A stretch of 64,000 bases of DNA from NCBI GenBank assembly GCA_051881315.1, contig JBJEPQ010000045.1, positions 22,330 to 86,329 on the forward strand. The letters are read 5' to 3'. Positions within the stretch are counted from its first letter, which is position 1; each line of letters opens with the position of its first letter. The translations under genes were made by a program, and so were the position numbers. Source of the stretch: CAG-488 sp051881315. GTDB lineage: Bacteria; Bacillota; Clostridia; Oscillospirales; Acutalibacteraceae. Below, piece after piece: positions 26,910-33,920 of this stretch. Under the pieces are notes generated by a model. The model ran no database searches. It worked only from the letters and a program-made list of their open reading frames with translations, and was not told the origin of the DNA.

Positions 26910-27728
26910 ATGACAGAAAACGAAAAGTATATCGGCGTTTTTGATTCGGGCATCGGCGGCCTGACCGTCGTGAAAAGCATAGTTGAAACAATGCCGAATG
27001 AAAACATAATATATTTCGGAGACACGGCTCATGTTCCCTACGGCACACGCTCAAAGGAGCAGATAACGGAATACGTTCTCAGCGACGTGAAGTTTCTCAG
27101 CCGCTTCAGCTTAAAGGCTGTTGTTATCGCCTGCAACACGGCGGACTCGGCGGCGAGGGAAAAGGTTGAGGAAAAATACGGCGATCTGCCCGTTTACGGA
27201 GTGGTTGCGCCCGCTTCGAGAAAGGCGGCGGAGCTGACGAAAAACAAAAAGGTCGGCGTTATCGCCACAAACGCCACGGTGAACAGCGGAGCATACGAAA
27301 AAACGATACACGGCTTTTCTCCCGATGTTCAGGTGATAAGCCTTGCCTGTCCTTTGCTCGTTCCTCTCGTTGAGGAGGGACGCTTCAAAAAGGGCGACAA
27401 GGTAATCGAGCAGGTTCTCAGGGAGTACCTCACTCCGCTGAAAGAGCAGGGCATCGACACCCTCGTCCTCGGCTGTACTCATTACCCGTTGCTTTACGAT
27501 GTGATAACCGAGATCATGGGCGGCGGAGTGACGGTAATCAGCTCGTCTGTTGCGGCGGCGGAGGAACTGAAAAAAGGACTTAAAGAAAAAAATCTCCTCA
27601 GCAAAACCGCTGACAGCGAAAGAAAATATTTTGTCAGCGACAATGCGGAGGATTTCGAAAACCACGCTCTGATTTTTATGGGCGACTCTCTCGGCGGAAC
27701 GGTCGAGCAGGTTGATATTGAAGAATGA
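26910..27728 (+). CDS. murI: glutamate racemase
   Basis: 272 residues. GVFDSGIGGLTVVKSI, FGDTAHVPYGTRS, the first catalytic Cys in VIACNTADSAA and the second in VLGCTHYPLLYD are all present. Makes D-glutamate for peptidoglycan. Lies 51 bp after murD, which uses its product. AAAGGAT precedes the ATG. Confidence 0.96.
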   Translation: MTENEKYIGVFDSGIGGLTVVKSIVETMPNENIIYFGDTAHVPYGTRSKEQITEYVLSDVKFLSRFSLKAVVIACNTADSAAREKVEEKYGDLPVYGVVAPASRKAAELTKNKKVGVIATNATVNSGAYEKTIHGFSPDVQVISLACPLLVPLVEEGRFKKGDKVIEQVLREYLTPLKEQGIDTLVLGCTHYPLLYDVITEIMGGGVTVISSSVAAAEELKKGLKEKNLLSKTADSERKYFVSDNAEDFENHALIFMGDSLGGTVEQVDIEE

Positions 27729-27733
27729 AAATA

Positions 27734-27769
27734 TCGCAGATCGAATTACGGTCTGCGATTATTTTTATT
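27734..27769. terminator. bidirectional terminator after murI
   Basis: ATCGCAGA (27734-27741) pairs with TCTGCGAT (27753-27760), followed by TATTTTTATTT. It lies between convergent murI and the SGNH gene. Confidence 0.8.
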
Positions 27770-28379
27770 TAATCAACTCTCCGACATAGTCCGCATAAAT
27801 CTTTCCGATAACCTCTGCGCCGTGGTAGTAGGTCGGGTGAACGCCGTCTTCGGAAACCTTCTGCCAGTCGTCGTGGCAGATGTGGGAGGCGAGAAGACCG
27901 TCAAGCGGAATGAAAACATCCGCATATTCACGGGCGAGCTTCCTTGTAATCTGAATTTTCGGATCAAGATCCTCACGGAAATAAAGCTTATCTTCGGCGG
28001 GGAGCAGGAACTGCTCGATCATTACAATCTTTGAATTCGTCTTGGTTTTGATCGCTTCAAGCACCGTGCGGTAGTTTTCCTCATACTTCTCATCGGAAAG
28101 CCATTCACGGCTCTCGGCTCTGTGCCATGTGTCGTTGACGCCGATAAGGATCGAAACGATATCGGGCTGAATGTCGATAAAGTCCGTCTGCAATCTTTCG
28201 ACCAGATTGCTCGTCTGATCGCCGCTTATTCCGAGATCAATAAACTCGATGTCCTTTTCGGGAAAGCTCTCCTTCAAAAATTTTGCGGCAAATTTCGGGT
28301 ATCCGTTTCCGAGATCGTGCGGATCTTCACGCTTGCGTTCAGCGTCGGTTATGCTGTCGCCCTGAAATAAAATTTTCAT
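27765..28379 (-). CDS. SGNH/GDSL hydrolase
   Basis: 204 residues. Block I FQGDSITDAERKREDPHDLG with the catalytic Ser, block II DLGISGDQT, block III IGVNDTWHR with Asn, and block V EDGVHPTYYHGAEVIGKIY with Asp/His. This is the lysophospholipase-L1-like/acyl-carbohydrate esterase type, cytoplasmic because no signal peptide is seen. Its ATG overlaps the stop of the Sfp-type transferase gene (ATGA), so the two are co-translated. A link to acyl-group handling is plausible but unproven. Confidence 0.87.
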   Translation of the reverse strand: MKILFQGDSITDAERKREDPHDLGNGYPKFAAKFLKESFPEKDIEFIDLGISGDQTSNLVERLQTDFIDIQPDIVSILIGVNDTWHRAESREWLSDEKYEENYRTVLEAIKTKTNSKIVMIEQFLLPAEDKLYFREDLDPKIQITRKLAREYADVFIPLDGLLASHICHDDWQKVSEDGVHPTYYHGAEVIGKIYADYVGELIK

Positions 28380-28996
28380 ATAAAGTCCTCCGTTTTTACA
28401 ATTTTTATTTCATCAAAATATTCGTTTCCGCAGACGGAAACCGAAACATTTTTTTTACCGAGACATGAGAATTTTTTATCATATTTTTCAAAATGTTTTT
28501 CATAATTTTCAAAGGAAAATCCGCCGATATCGGCAAGTGTTTTTCCCTCGCATTTTATTGCACTTTCTTTCAGCGTCCAAATTCTTGTGAACGCTTCCTC
28601 TATGTCATAGGCTGATTTGATAAATTCGTTTTCGGCTTCGGAGAAAAATCTTTTCGCAACTCTTTCGTTAAATCCGTTCTTCTCCTGAGCGTCGATGCCT
28701 ACGGGCGAATTGCTGACCGCAACGGCGACACCCTGAGAGCAATGACTGATGCTGAAATGTTTTTCTCCGCTTTTCAGAAAAGGCTTTCCGTTTTCTCCGA
28801 GCACGGTTTCAAAATTTTTCACGCCGTTTTCTTTCAGCGCAAAAATCAGAAGCAGATGCGCGATAACGCAGTTGTCTCTGTCAATTTTTCTTTTCAGTTT
28901 TTCAAATTTTTTCAGCCGATTTTCGGGAAGAAAATTCAAAAATTTTTCGGCTGAAAAATTTTCGTAGTCGTCAAAAAAGTAAATCAATTTTTTCAC
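28376..28996 (-). CDS. 4'-phosphopantetheinyl transferase (Sfp type)
   Basis: 206 residues. LGENGKPFL, FSISHCSQGVAVAVS, VGIDAQEK (metal-binding Asp) and WTLKESAIKCEGKTL are the family's core motifs. It moves phosphopantetheine from CoA to the Ser of carrier proteins. The Sfp type serves peptide or polyketide synthases, and sometimes fatty-acid ACP. No carrier-protein synthase is in the window. The start is GTG with weak SD, 16 bp after a dispersed repeat copy; composition is very A/T rich (many Phe/Lys), unlike its neighbours, which may point to a different origin. Confidence 0.9.
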   Translation of the reverse strand: MKKLIYFFDDYENFSAEKFLNFLPENRLKKFEKLKRKIDRDNCVIAHLLLIFALKENGVKNFETVLGENGKPFLKSGEKHFSISHCSQGVAVAVSNSPVGIDAQEKNGFNERVAKRFFSEAENEFIKSAYDIEEAFTRIWTLKESAIKCEGKTLADIGGFSFENYEKHFEKYDKKFSCLGKKNVSVSVCGNEYFDEIKIVKTEDFI

Positions 28997-29011
28997 GCTT
29001 TCGGATAGTTG

Positions 29012-29064
29012 TAGGCTCCACCTTTGGGGGAGCTGGCACGACGTTAGTCGTGACTGAGGGGGAG
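29012..29064 (+). repeat. dispersed double-hairpin repeat, copy 2
   Basis: AGGCTCCACCTTTGGGGGAG, then CTGGCACGAC-GTTA-GTCGTGAC and TGAGGGGGAG. It has two stem-loops (CTCC..GGGGAG and CACGAC..GTCGTG). It lies 12 bp beyond the stop of the DUF559 gene, in inverted orientation to copy 3 on the other side. Confidence 0.85.
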
Positions 29065-29076
29065 GAAACTCTATTA

Positions 29077-29433
29077 TTATTTTAATCGATGCTTAACTTC
29101 AAAATCAATGCTTTCACAAACCTCGTAAAAATTATTGTTAATTTCTGAATTTGTATACCTGAGAATTTTAACACCATAGCTTTCAATGATTTTTGTTCTC
29201 TTATTATCATATAATTTGCCATCATCGGAATAATGTTGAGAACCGTCAATTTCTATTGCAAGCTTTGCTTTATGACAATAGAAATCTACAATATAATTAT
29301 CAATAGGCTTCTGCCGTTGAAACTTCACAAAATAACCTCTCAAAAAATCATACCACAAATGGTTTTCCTGAGGTGTTGAATTCTTTCTTAATTCTTTAGC
29401 TTTTGGAGTCAACGCTTTATTGTAATCTATCAT
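29077..29433 (-). CDS. DUF559-domain endonuclease-like protein
   Basis: 118 residues, almost wholly one DUF559 domain (PD-(D/E)XK superfamily, Vsr-like): ELRKNSTPQENHLWYDFLRG, FQRQKPIDNYIVDFYCHKAKLAIEIDGSQHY, then KRTKIIESYGVKILRYTNSEI. The core D...E-x-D of IVDFYC and AIEIDGSQH fits the nuclease signature. Function is unknown in general. Its SD (GGAGGGAG) is part of the flanking repeat copy 3, and the stop is 12 bp from copy 2, so the gene and its two repeats look like one cassette. A/T rich compared with its surroundings. Confidence 0.85.
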   Translation of the reverse strand: MIDYNKALTPKAKELRKNSTPQENHLWYDFLRGYFVKFQRQKPIDNYIVDFYCHKAKLAIEIDGSQHYSDDGKLYDNKRTKIIESYGVKILRYTNSEINNNFYEVCESIDFEVKHRLK

Positions 29434-29440
29434 TATTTAC

Positions 29441-29487
29441 TCCCTCCGTCACGACCAAGGTCGTGCCACCTCCCTCGCGAGGGAGGC
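29441..29487 (-). repeat. dispersed double-hairpin repeat, copy 3
   Basis: On the minus strand: GCCTCCCTCGCGAGGGAGG, TGGCACGACC-TTG-GTCGTGAC, GGAGGGA. Same architecture as copy 2 but inverted relative to it. Its distal end supplies the Shine-Dalgarno of the DUF559 gene. Confidence 0.85.
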
Positions 29488-29500
29488 AAAACACACGGTC

Positions 29501-30325
29501 TCAATACCCCTCCGTGAACATATGGAGTTCGCCGCCGTCACATTCACGGTAGCCGATAACCGTTGCAAGGTTTACGTTGTGAATACTCTTGAAAATATTC
29601 ATATCCACGTTGTCGTTCTCTGCCTTGAGCTTTTTGATAAGATTTTTGACCTCCTGCCGTTTTGAGCCGTTTTCCGCCTCGGCGTTCGCCTGAGTGACCT
29701 TGCAGGCACAGCGGATAAATTCAAGTCCGTTGTAGTTTGCCCACGATATGATGTCCTTTTCCCTGACCATATACAGCGGACGGATCAGCTCCATTCCCTC
29801 ATAGTTGGTGCTTCTGAGCTTGGGCATCATCGTCTTGATCTCCGCTCCGTAGAGCATACTCATCAGCGTTGTTTCGATCGCATCGTCAAAGTGATGACCG
29901 AGGGCGATCTTGTTACAGCCGAGCTCCTGAGCAAATTTGTAGAGATAGCCTCTCCTCATTCTGGCGCAGAGGTAGCAGGGCGAGCCGCCCTCTGCGGCAT
30001 AGACCGTTTCAAAAATCGGGGAGTCAAATATTTTTATCGGAAGTTTCATTATTTCCGCATTTTCAATTATCTTTGCCCTGTTGTCGCCGACATAGCCGGG
30101 ATCCATTACAATATATTCAACATCGAAGTGAAAATCGCTGTATTTTTGCAGGTGACACATACACTCTGCAAGCAGCATCGAATCCTTGCCGCCCGAAATG
30201 CAGACGGCGATTTTGTCGTTCGGACTGATAAGCTCATAGTCCTTTATCGCTCCGACAAAATTATTCCATATCGTTTTTCTGTATTTTTTGATTATACTGC
30301 GTTCAATGAGCTGATAACGTTCCAT
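29501..30325 (-). CDS. TtcA/TilS-like tRNA-modifying ATPase
   Basis: 274 residues. PP-loop SGGKDSMLLAECM, two CxxC groups (SPCYLCARMRRGYLY and a pair further on, FIRCACKV), ALGHHFDDAIETTLMSM and the C-terminal region. These mark the TtcA class of N-type PP-loop enzymes, which put sulfur into tRNA (C32) using a Fe-S cluster. TilS would lack the CxxC set. The best start is the ATG at 30325, with GGAG 6 nt upstream. Firmicute relatives are mostly untested, so a different thiolation target is possible. Confidence 0.83.
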   Translation of the reverse strand: MERYQLIERSIIKKYRKTIWNNFVGAIKDYELISPNDKIAVCISGGKDSMLLAECMCHLQKYSDFHFDVEYIVMDPGYVGDNRAKIIENAEIMKLPIKIFDSPIFETVYAAEGGSPCYLCARMRRGYLYKFAQELGCNKIALGHHFDDAIETTLMSMLYGAEIKTMMPKLRSTNYEGMELIRPLYMVREKDIISWANYNGLEFIRCACKVTQANAEAENGSKRQEVKNLIKKLKAENDNVDMNIFKSIHNVNLATVIGYRECDGGELHMFTEGY

Positions 30326-30353
30326 AATTCGCTCCTGTTTCAAGTTATATTTC

Positions 30354-30382
30354 ATTTTATCATTCAATACACTAATTTTCAA
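30354..30382 (-). promoter_or_regulatory. promoter of the TtcA-like gene
   Basis: TTGAAA (30382-30377), 17-nt spacer, TAAAAT (30359-30354) on the minus strand, divergent to the lon promoter. Confidence 0.7.
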
Positions 30383-30404
30383 CAGCTATGGCAAAGTTTT
30401 TAGG

Positions 30405-30433
30405 TTGAAAAACTTTTCTTTTTAATGTATAAT
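30405..30433 (+). promoter_or_regulatory. sigma-A promoter of lon
   Basis: TTGAAA (30405-30410), 17-nt spacer, TATAAT (30428-30433), 36 bp before the lon start. No HrcA or CtsR site is seen. Confidence 0.75.
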
Positions 30434-30468
30434 GTCATCATATTGTTTTTAATATCGGAGTTGATTTT

Positions 30469-32874
30469 TTGAATAAAGCATTGGAATACAGGGTTATGCC
30501 CACGGTTGCCCTCAGGGGACTGGTGGTTTTCCCCGGAATGGGAGTGACATTTGATGTCGGCAGAACCCGTTCGTTACAGGCGATCAAGGCGGCAATGGCT
30601 GACGATCAGCAGATCTTCCTTGTTGCTCAAAAGGACGTCAGGGACGACGAGCCTGATATTGACCGACTTTTCAAGATCGGAACGGTGGCGAAAATCAGCC
30701 ACATTCTCCGCCTGCCGAACAGCGACACCGTCAGGGTTTCCGTTGACGGAATATCAAGGGCGTCGATGGTCGATATGCTCCAAAGCGAGCCGTATCTCAT
30801 CACCGATGTGAAGATACGCCGTGAGCCTGCAATCCGTCCCGATGACAAGGACTATGCGACAGCCCTCGTACGTCAGACCAAGGACTACTTTGAGGATTAC
30901 GCCGAGGTCGTTCCGCAGATGCCTGCCGAGATCATTCTCGACGTGCTTGAAAAGAACGATCCGGGCGAGCTTGCCGATTATATCGGATCGAATATTATGC
31001 TCGAATACAAGAAGCGTCAGCAGATACTCAACGAGATAAATCCGCTCAAGCGGCTTGAAAAGGTATGCTGTATGCTTGCCAACGAGGGCGACCTGATGAA
31101 GATTGAGAACGAAATCAATCAGAGAGTTCAGGAAAATATCGACAAGAGCCAACGTGAATACTATCTCAATGAGCAGATGAAGGTGATTTCCGAGGAGCTG
31201 AACGACGGGCTTTCTCCGCAAGCGGAGTGTGACGAGTTCAGGGAGAAGATCAAGGCTCTCGGTCTTGACGAAAAGTCGGAAAACAAGCTGCTCAAGGAAT
31301 GTGCAAGGCTTGAGAAAATGTCCTCCACCTCACCCGAAGCGACGGTCATAAGGGTTTATCTTGAAACCTGTCTTGAGCTTCCGTGGCACAAGTATTCGAC
31401 GGATAAGCTCGACCTTACCCATGCAAGAAAGGTGCTTGACCGTGACCACTACGGTCTTGAAAAGGTCAAGGAAAGAATAATTGAAGCTCTTGCCGTCCGC
31501 AAGCTTTCCGACGGCTGTTACGGTCAGACGCTCTGCCTTGTAGGCCCTCCGGGCGTCGGCAAGACCTCGATTGCCAGGAGTATTGCTTCGGCAATGGGAC
31601 GCAGCTTTGCGAGGATATCCCTCGGCGGCACAAGCGACGAGGCGGAGATCAGAGGTCACAGAAAAACTTATATCGGCGCAATGCCGGGCAGAATTATTAA
31701 CGCTGTCAAGCAGGCAGGTACGCAAAATCCGATAATCCTGCTTGACGAGGTTGACAAGCTCGGCTCGGACTATAAGGGCGATCCCTCGTCGGCTCTGCTT
31801 GAGGTGCTTGACGGAGAACAGAACAGCACCTTTGTTGACCGATATATCGAGCTTGAGTTTGACCTCAGCAAGGTTATGTTCATCACCACGGCGAACGACA
31901 TTTCGACCGTTCCCAAGCCCCTGCTTGACAGAATGGAGATAATCGAGCTTGCGGGTTATACTAATGAAGAAAAGTTCAACATTGCCAAGAAGCATCTTGT
32001 TCCGAAACAGGCGAAGCTCCACGGGCTTAACGGCAGAACTTTCAAGATAAACGACAAGGCTCTGTATGCCCTGATTGACGGCTACACCCGTGAAGCAGGG
32101 GTCAGAAAGCTTGAACAGAAGATTGCCGCACTTTGCAGAAAGGCGGCGGCTGAGATAGTCGGCGGCGAAGCAAAGTCGCTGACGGTAAAGGAAACAAACC
32201 TCGAAAAACTGCTCGGACCTAAGAAATATCTTCCGCTTTCTTTGGACGGCGAAGCCGAGATCGGCGTTGTCAACGGACTTGCGTGGACGAGCGTAGGCGG
32301 AGAGATGCTCCAGGTTGAAGCGGCGGTGTTCGACGGCACGGGCAAGGTCGAGCTGACAGGCTCACTCGGCGATGTGATGAAAGAATCTGCAATGGCGGCG
32401 GTCAGCTTTATCAGAAGCAAGGCGGACAAATACGGAGTGAACAGCAAATTCTATAAGGAAAAGGACATTCATATCCACGTTCCCGAGGGCGCTGTTCCTA
32501 AGGACGGCCCGTCGGCAGGCGTGACAATGGCGACAGCCCTGCTTTCGGCTTTGACGGACACTCCCGTCAATCAGTTTGTTGCGATGACGGGTGAAATTTC
32601 ACTCAGGGGCAGAGTTCTGCCGATCGGCGGACTGCGTGAAAAAACCATGGCGGCTTACAGAATGGGAATTAAGACGGTCATCATTCCGCAGAAGAATGTT
32701 CCCGACCTTGCCGAAATTGACGAAAAGGTCAGGTCGGCGATCAAATTTGTTCCCGTGACGGAGCTTGACGAAGTTTTTGATGTCGCCCTCATAAAAACCG
32801 ATGATGAAAAAGAAAGAAAAAGCATTGCCGCCTCGGTCAAAAAGGACAAGGGCTTTACCGCAATGCGGATTTGA
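30469..32874 (+). CDS. lon: ATP-dependent Lon protease
   Basis: 801 residues. N-terminal substrate-binding LON domain (MPTVALRGLVVFPGMGVTFDVG), coiled-coil linker, AAA+ domain with Walker A GPPGVGKT at 359-366 and Walker B ILLDEVDK, and the C-terminal Ser-Lys protease domain with Ser682 in DGPSAGVT and Lys725 in GGLREKTMAAYR. It degrades misfolded and regulatory proteins in the cytoplasm. The start codon is TTG, with GGAG 8 nt upstream. It sits next to engB, a common arrangement in bacteria (lon-ysxC). Confidence 0.97.
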   Translation: MNKALEYRVMPTVALRGLVVFPGMGVTFDVGRTRSLQAIKAAMADDQQIFLVAQKDVRDDEPDIDRLFKIGTVAKISHILRLPNSDTVRVSVDGISRASMVDMLQSEPYLITDVKIRREPAIRPDDKDYATALVRQTKDYFEDYAEVVPQMPAEIILDVLEKNDPGELADYIGSNIMLEYKKRQQILNEINPLKRLEKVCCMLANEGDLMKIENEINQRVQENIDKSQREYYLNEQMKVISEELNDGLSPQAECDEFREKIKALGLDEKSENKLLKECARLEKMSSTSPEATVIRVYLETCLELPWHKYSTDKLDLTHARKVLDRDHYGLEKVKERIIEALAVRKLSDGCYGQTLCLVGPPGVGKTSIARSIASAMGRSFARISLGGTSDEAEIRGHRKTYIGAMPGRIINAVKQAGTQNPIILLDEVDKLGSDYKGDPSSALLEVLDGEQNSTFVDRYIELEFDLSKVMFITTANDISTVPKPLLDRMEIIELAGYTNEEKFNIAKKHLVPKQAKLHGLNGRTFKINDKALYALIDGYTREAGVRKLEQKIAALCRKAAAEIVGGEAKSLTVKETNLEKLLGPKKYLPLSLDGEAEIGVVNGLAWTSVGGEMLQVEAAVFDGTGKVELTGSLGDVMKESAMAAVSFIRSKADKYGVNSKFYKEKDIHIHVPEGAVPKDGPSAGVTMATALLSALTDTPVNQFVAMTGEISLRGRVLPIGGLREKTMAAYRMGIKTVIIPQKNVPDLAEIDEKVRSAIKFVPVTELDEVFDVALIKTDDEKERKSIAASVKKDKGFTAMRI

Positions 32875-32882
32875 GGCTGAAA

Positions 32883-33470
32883 ATGAGATTTGATAAGGTG
32901 AAATACGAGGCTTCCTACGGTACGGCTCAGCAGTTGCCGAAAAGCGAGCATACAGAGATCGCTTTTGCAGGCCGCTCGAATGTCGGCAAGTCCTCGATGC
33001 TCAATAAAATACTGAACAGAAAAAACCTTGCGAGAGTAAGCTCCGTTCCGGGCAAGACGGTCACGGTCAATTTCTTTGACTGCGACGGGATCAAGCTCGT
33101 CGATCTTCCCGGCTACGGCTACGCAAAGGTCAATTTCAACGAGAAAAAACGCTGGGCGGATCTTATGGAGGGATATTTCACATCGGGAAGAAATATCCGC
33201 CTTGTCGTTCAGCTCACGGATATGCGCCACCCTGTCACGAAGGACGACCTTGATATGATGAGGTTTATGAAGTCGGCAGGTTATGATTTCATCGTTGTTA
33301 TGACCAAGAGCGATAAGCTCAACAAGACCGAGCGTGCAAATCGACTTGAAGCGGTAAAACAGGAGCTTGCCGAATTTGACGGCGTGCAGATCATTCCGTT
33401 CTCCGCCTCAAACGGCGAGGGTGCGGAGGATATCCGCAAAGCGATCGAAGCGGCGGCGGAAAACAACTGA
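32883..33470 (+). CDS. engB: ribosome biogenesis GTPase EngB/YsxC
   Basis: 195 residues. G1 GRSNVGKSS (from about residue 30), G2 region SSVPGKTVTVNFF, G3 DLPGYGYAKV, G4 VMTKSDK and G5 FSASNGEG. An essential TrmE-Era-class GTPase in 50S subunit assembly. The ATG at 32883 is favoured by GAGG 6 nt before; a TTG overlapping the lon stop is an alternative. Co-transcribed with lon. Confidence 0.95.
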   Translation: MRFDKVKYEASYGTAQQLPKSEHTEIAFAGRSNVGKSSMLNKILNRKNLARVSSVPGKTVTVNFFDCDGIKLVDLPGYGYAKVNFNEKKRWADLMEGYFTSGRNIRLVVQLTDMRHPVTKDDLDMMRFMKSAGYDFIVVMTKSDKLNKTERANRLEAVKQELAEFDGVQIIPFSASNGEGAEDIRKAIEAAAENN

Positions 33471-33486
33471 ATATAAGCAAAAATTT

Positions 33487-33515
33487 ACCGGGATTCGTGA
33501 AAAACGAGTCCCGGT
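33487..33515 (+). terminator. hairpin after engB
   Basis: ACCGGGATTCGT pairs with ACGAGTCCCGGT (one wobble). The T-rich stretch is not immediate; the second hairpin at 33559-33594 likely does most of the termination. Confidence 0.6.
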
Positions 33516-33558
33516 ATTGATATGATATATGTTTTTATTTGCAATTCAGCTACAAAAA

Positions 33559-33606
33559 CGGCGGCATTTCTATCTTTTCGGTATCTTGCCGCCGCTTTTC
33601 TTTTTA
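33559..33606. terminator. bidirectional terminator between engB and the XRE gene
   Basis: CGGCGGCA (33559-33566) pairs with TGCCGCCG (33587-33594), with AAAAA before and CTTTTCTTTTTAT after. Confidence 0.8.
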
Positions 33607-33612
33607 TCTCCA

Positions 33613-33819
33613 TTATCTCTTAAATTCAGGGTTATCTGTTCTTTCGAGCAAATAGTCCAGAGAAACATCAAAATAGTCTGCAAATTTAATAAGGGTAGCA
33701 TAATCGGCTTCTCTTGCGCCGTTTTCATACCGACTTATGCTGTTCTGATTCATATTCAAATCAAGAGCAAGCTTGAGCTGTGATATTCCCTTTTTTCGCC
33801 TAAGCTCTTTCAGCCGCAT
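33613..33819 (-). CDS. XRE-family transcriptional regulator
   Basis: 68 residues consisting of one HTH_3 domain: RLKELRRKKGISQLKLALDLNMNQNSISRYENGAREADYATL and then the short LIKFADYFDVSLDYLLERTDNP tail. No sensor domain. ATG at 33819 follows AGAGGTG by 6 nt. It is divergent to the zinc-ribbon membrane gene, with two perfect palindromes in between, so it very likely represses that promoter and perhaps itself. Confidence 0.88.
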   Translation of the reverse strand: MRLKELRRKKGISQLKLALDLNMNQNSISRYENGAREADYATLIKFADYFDVSLDYLLERTDNPEFKR

Positions 33820-33831
33820 AAAAAACACCTC

Positions 33832-33860
33832 TTGACAGAATTATACCGTTTTGGTATAAT
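33832..33860 (+). promoter_or_regulatory. sigma-A promoter of the zinc-ribbon gene pair
   Basis: Perfect consensus TTGACA (33832-33837), 17-nt spacer, TATAAT (33855-33860). It overlaps the palindrome at 33839-33861. Confidence 0.9.
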
Positions 33861-33861
33861 T
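33839..33861. promoter_or_regulatory. palindromic operator overlapping the promoter
   Basis: AATTATACC-GTTTT-GGTATAATT: perfect 9-bp arms that cover the spacer and -10 of the rightward promoter. Probably the site of the adjacent XRE protein. Confidence 0.75.
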
Positions 33862-33862
33862 A

Positions 33863-33885
33863 AAATATCCCAATGTGGGATATTT
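33863..33885. promoter_or_regulatory. second palindrome downstream of the promoter
   Basis: AAATATCCCA-ATG-TGGGATATTT: perfect 10-bp arms, located about where transcription starts. Its sequence differs from the first palindrome, so it may bind another regulator or form an RNA hairpin in the leader. Confidence 0.65.
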
Positions 33886-33920
33886 GTTGACGTAATAAAT
33901 TATTGTTCGGAGGGAAATTG

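Noticed and set aside
28376..28996. Biosynthetic gene cluster marked by the Sfp-type transferase
   Set aside because: No NRPS, PKS or carrier protein genes occur in the window; a stand-alone or housekeeping role is simpler.
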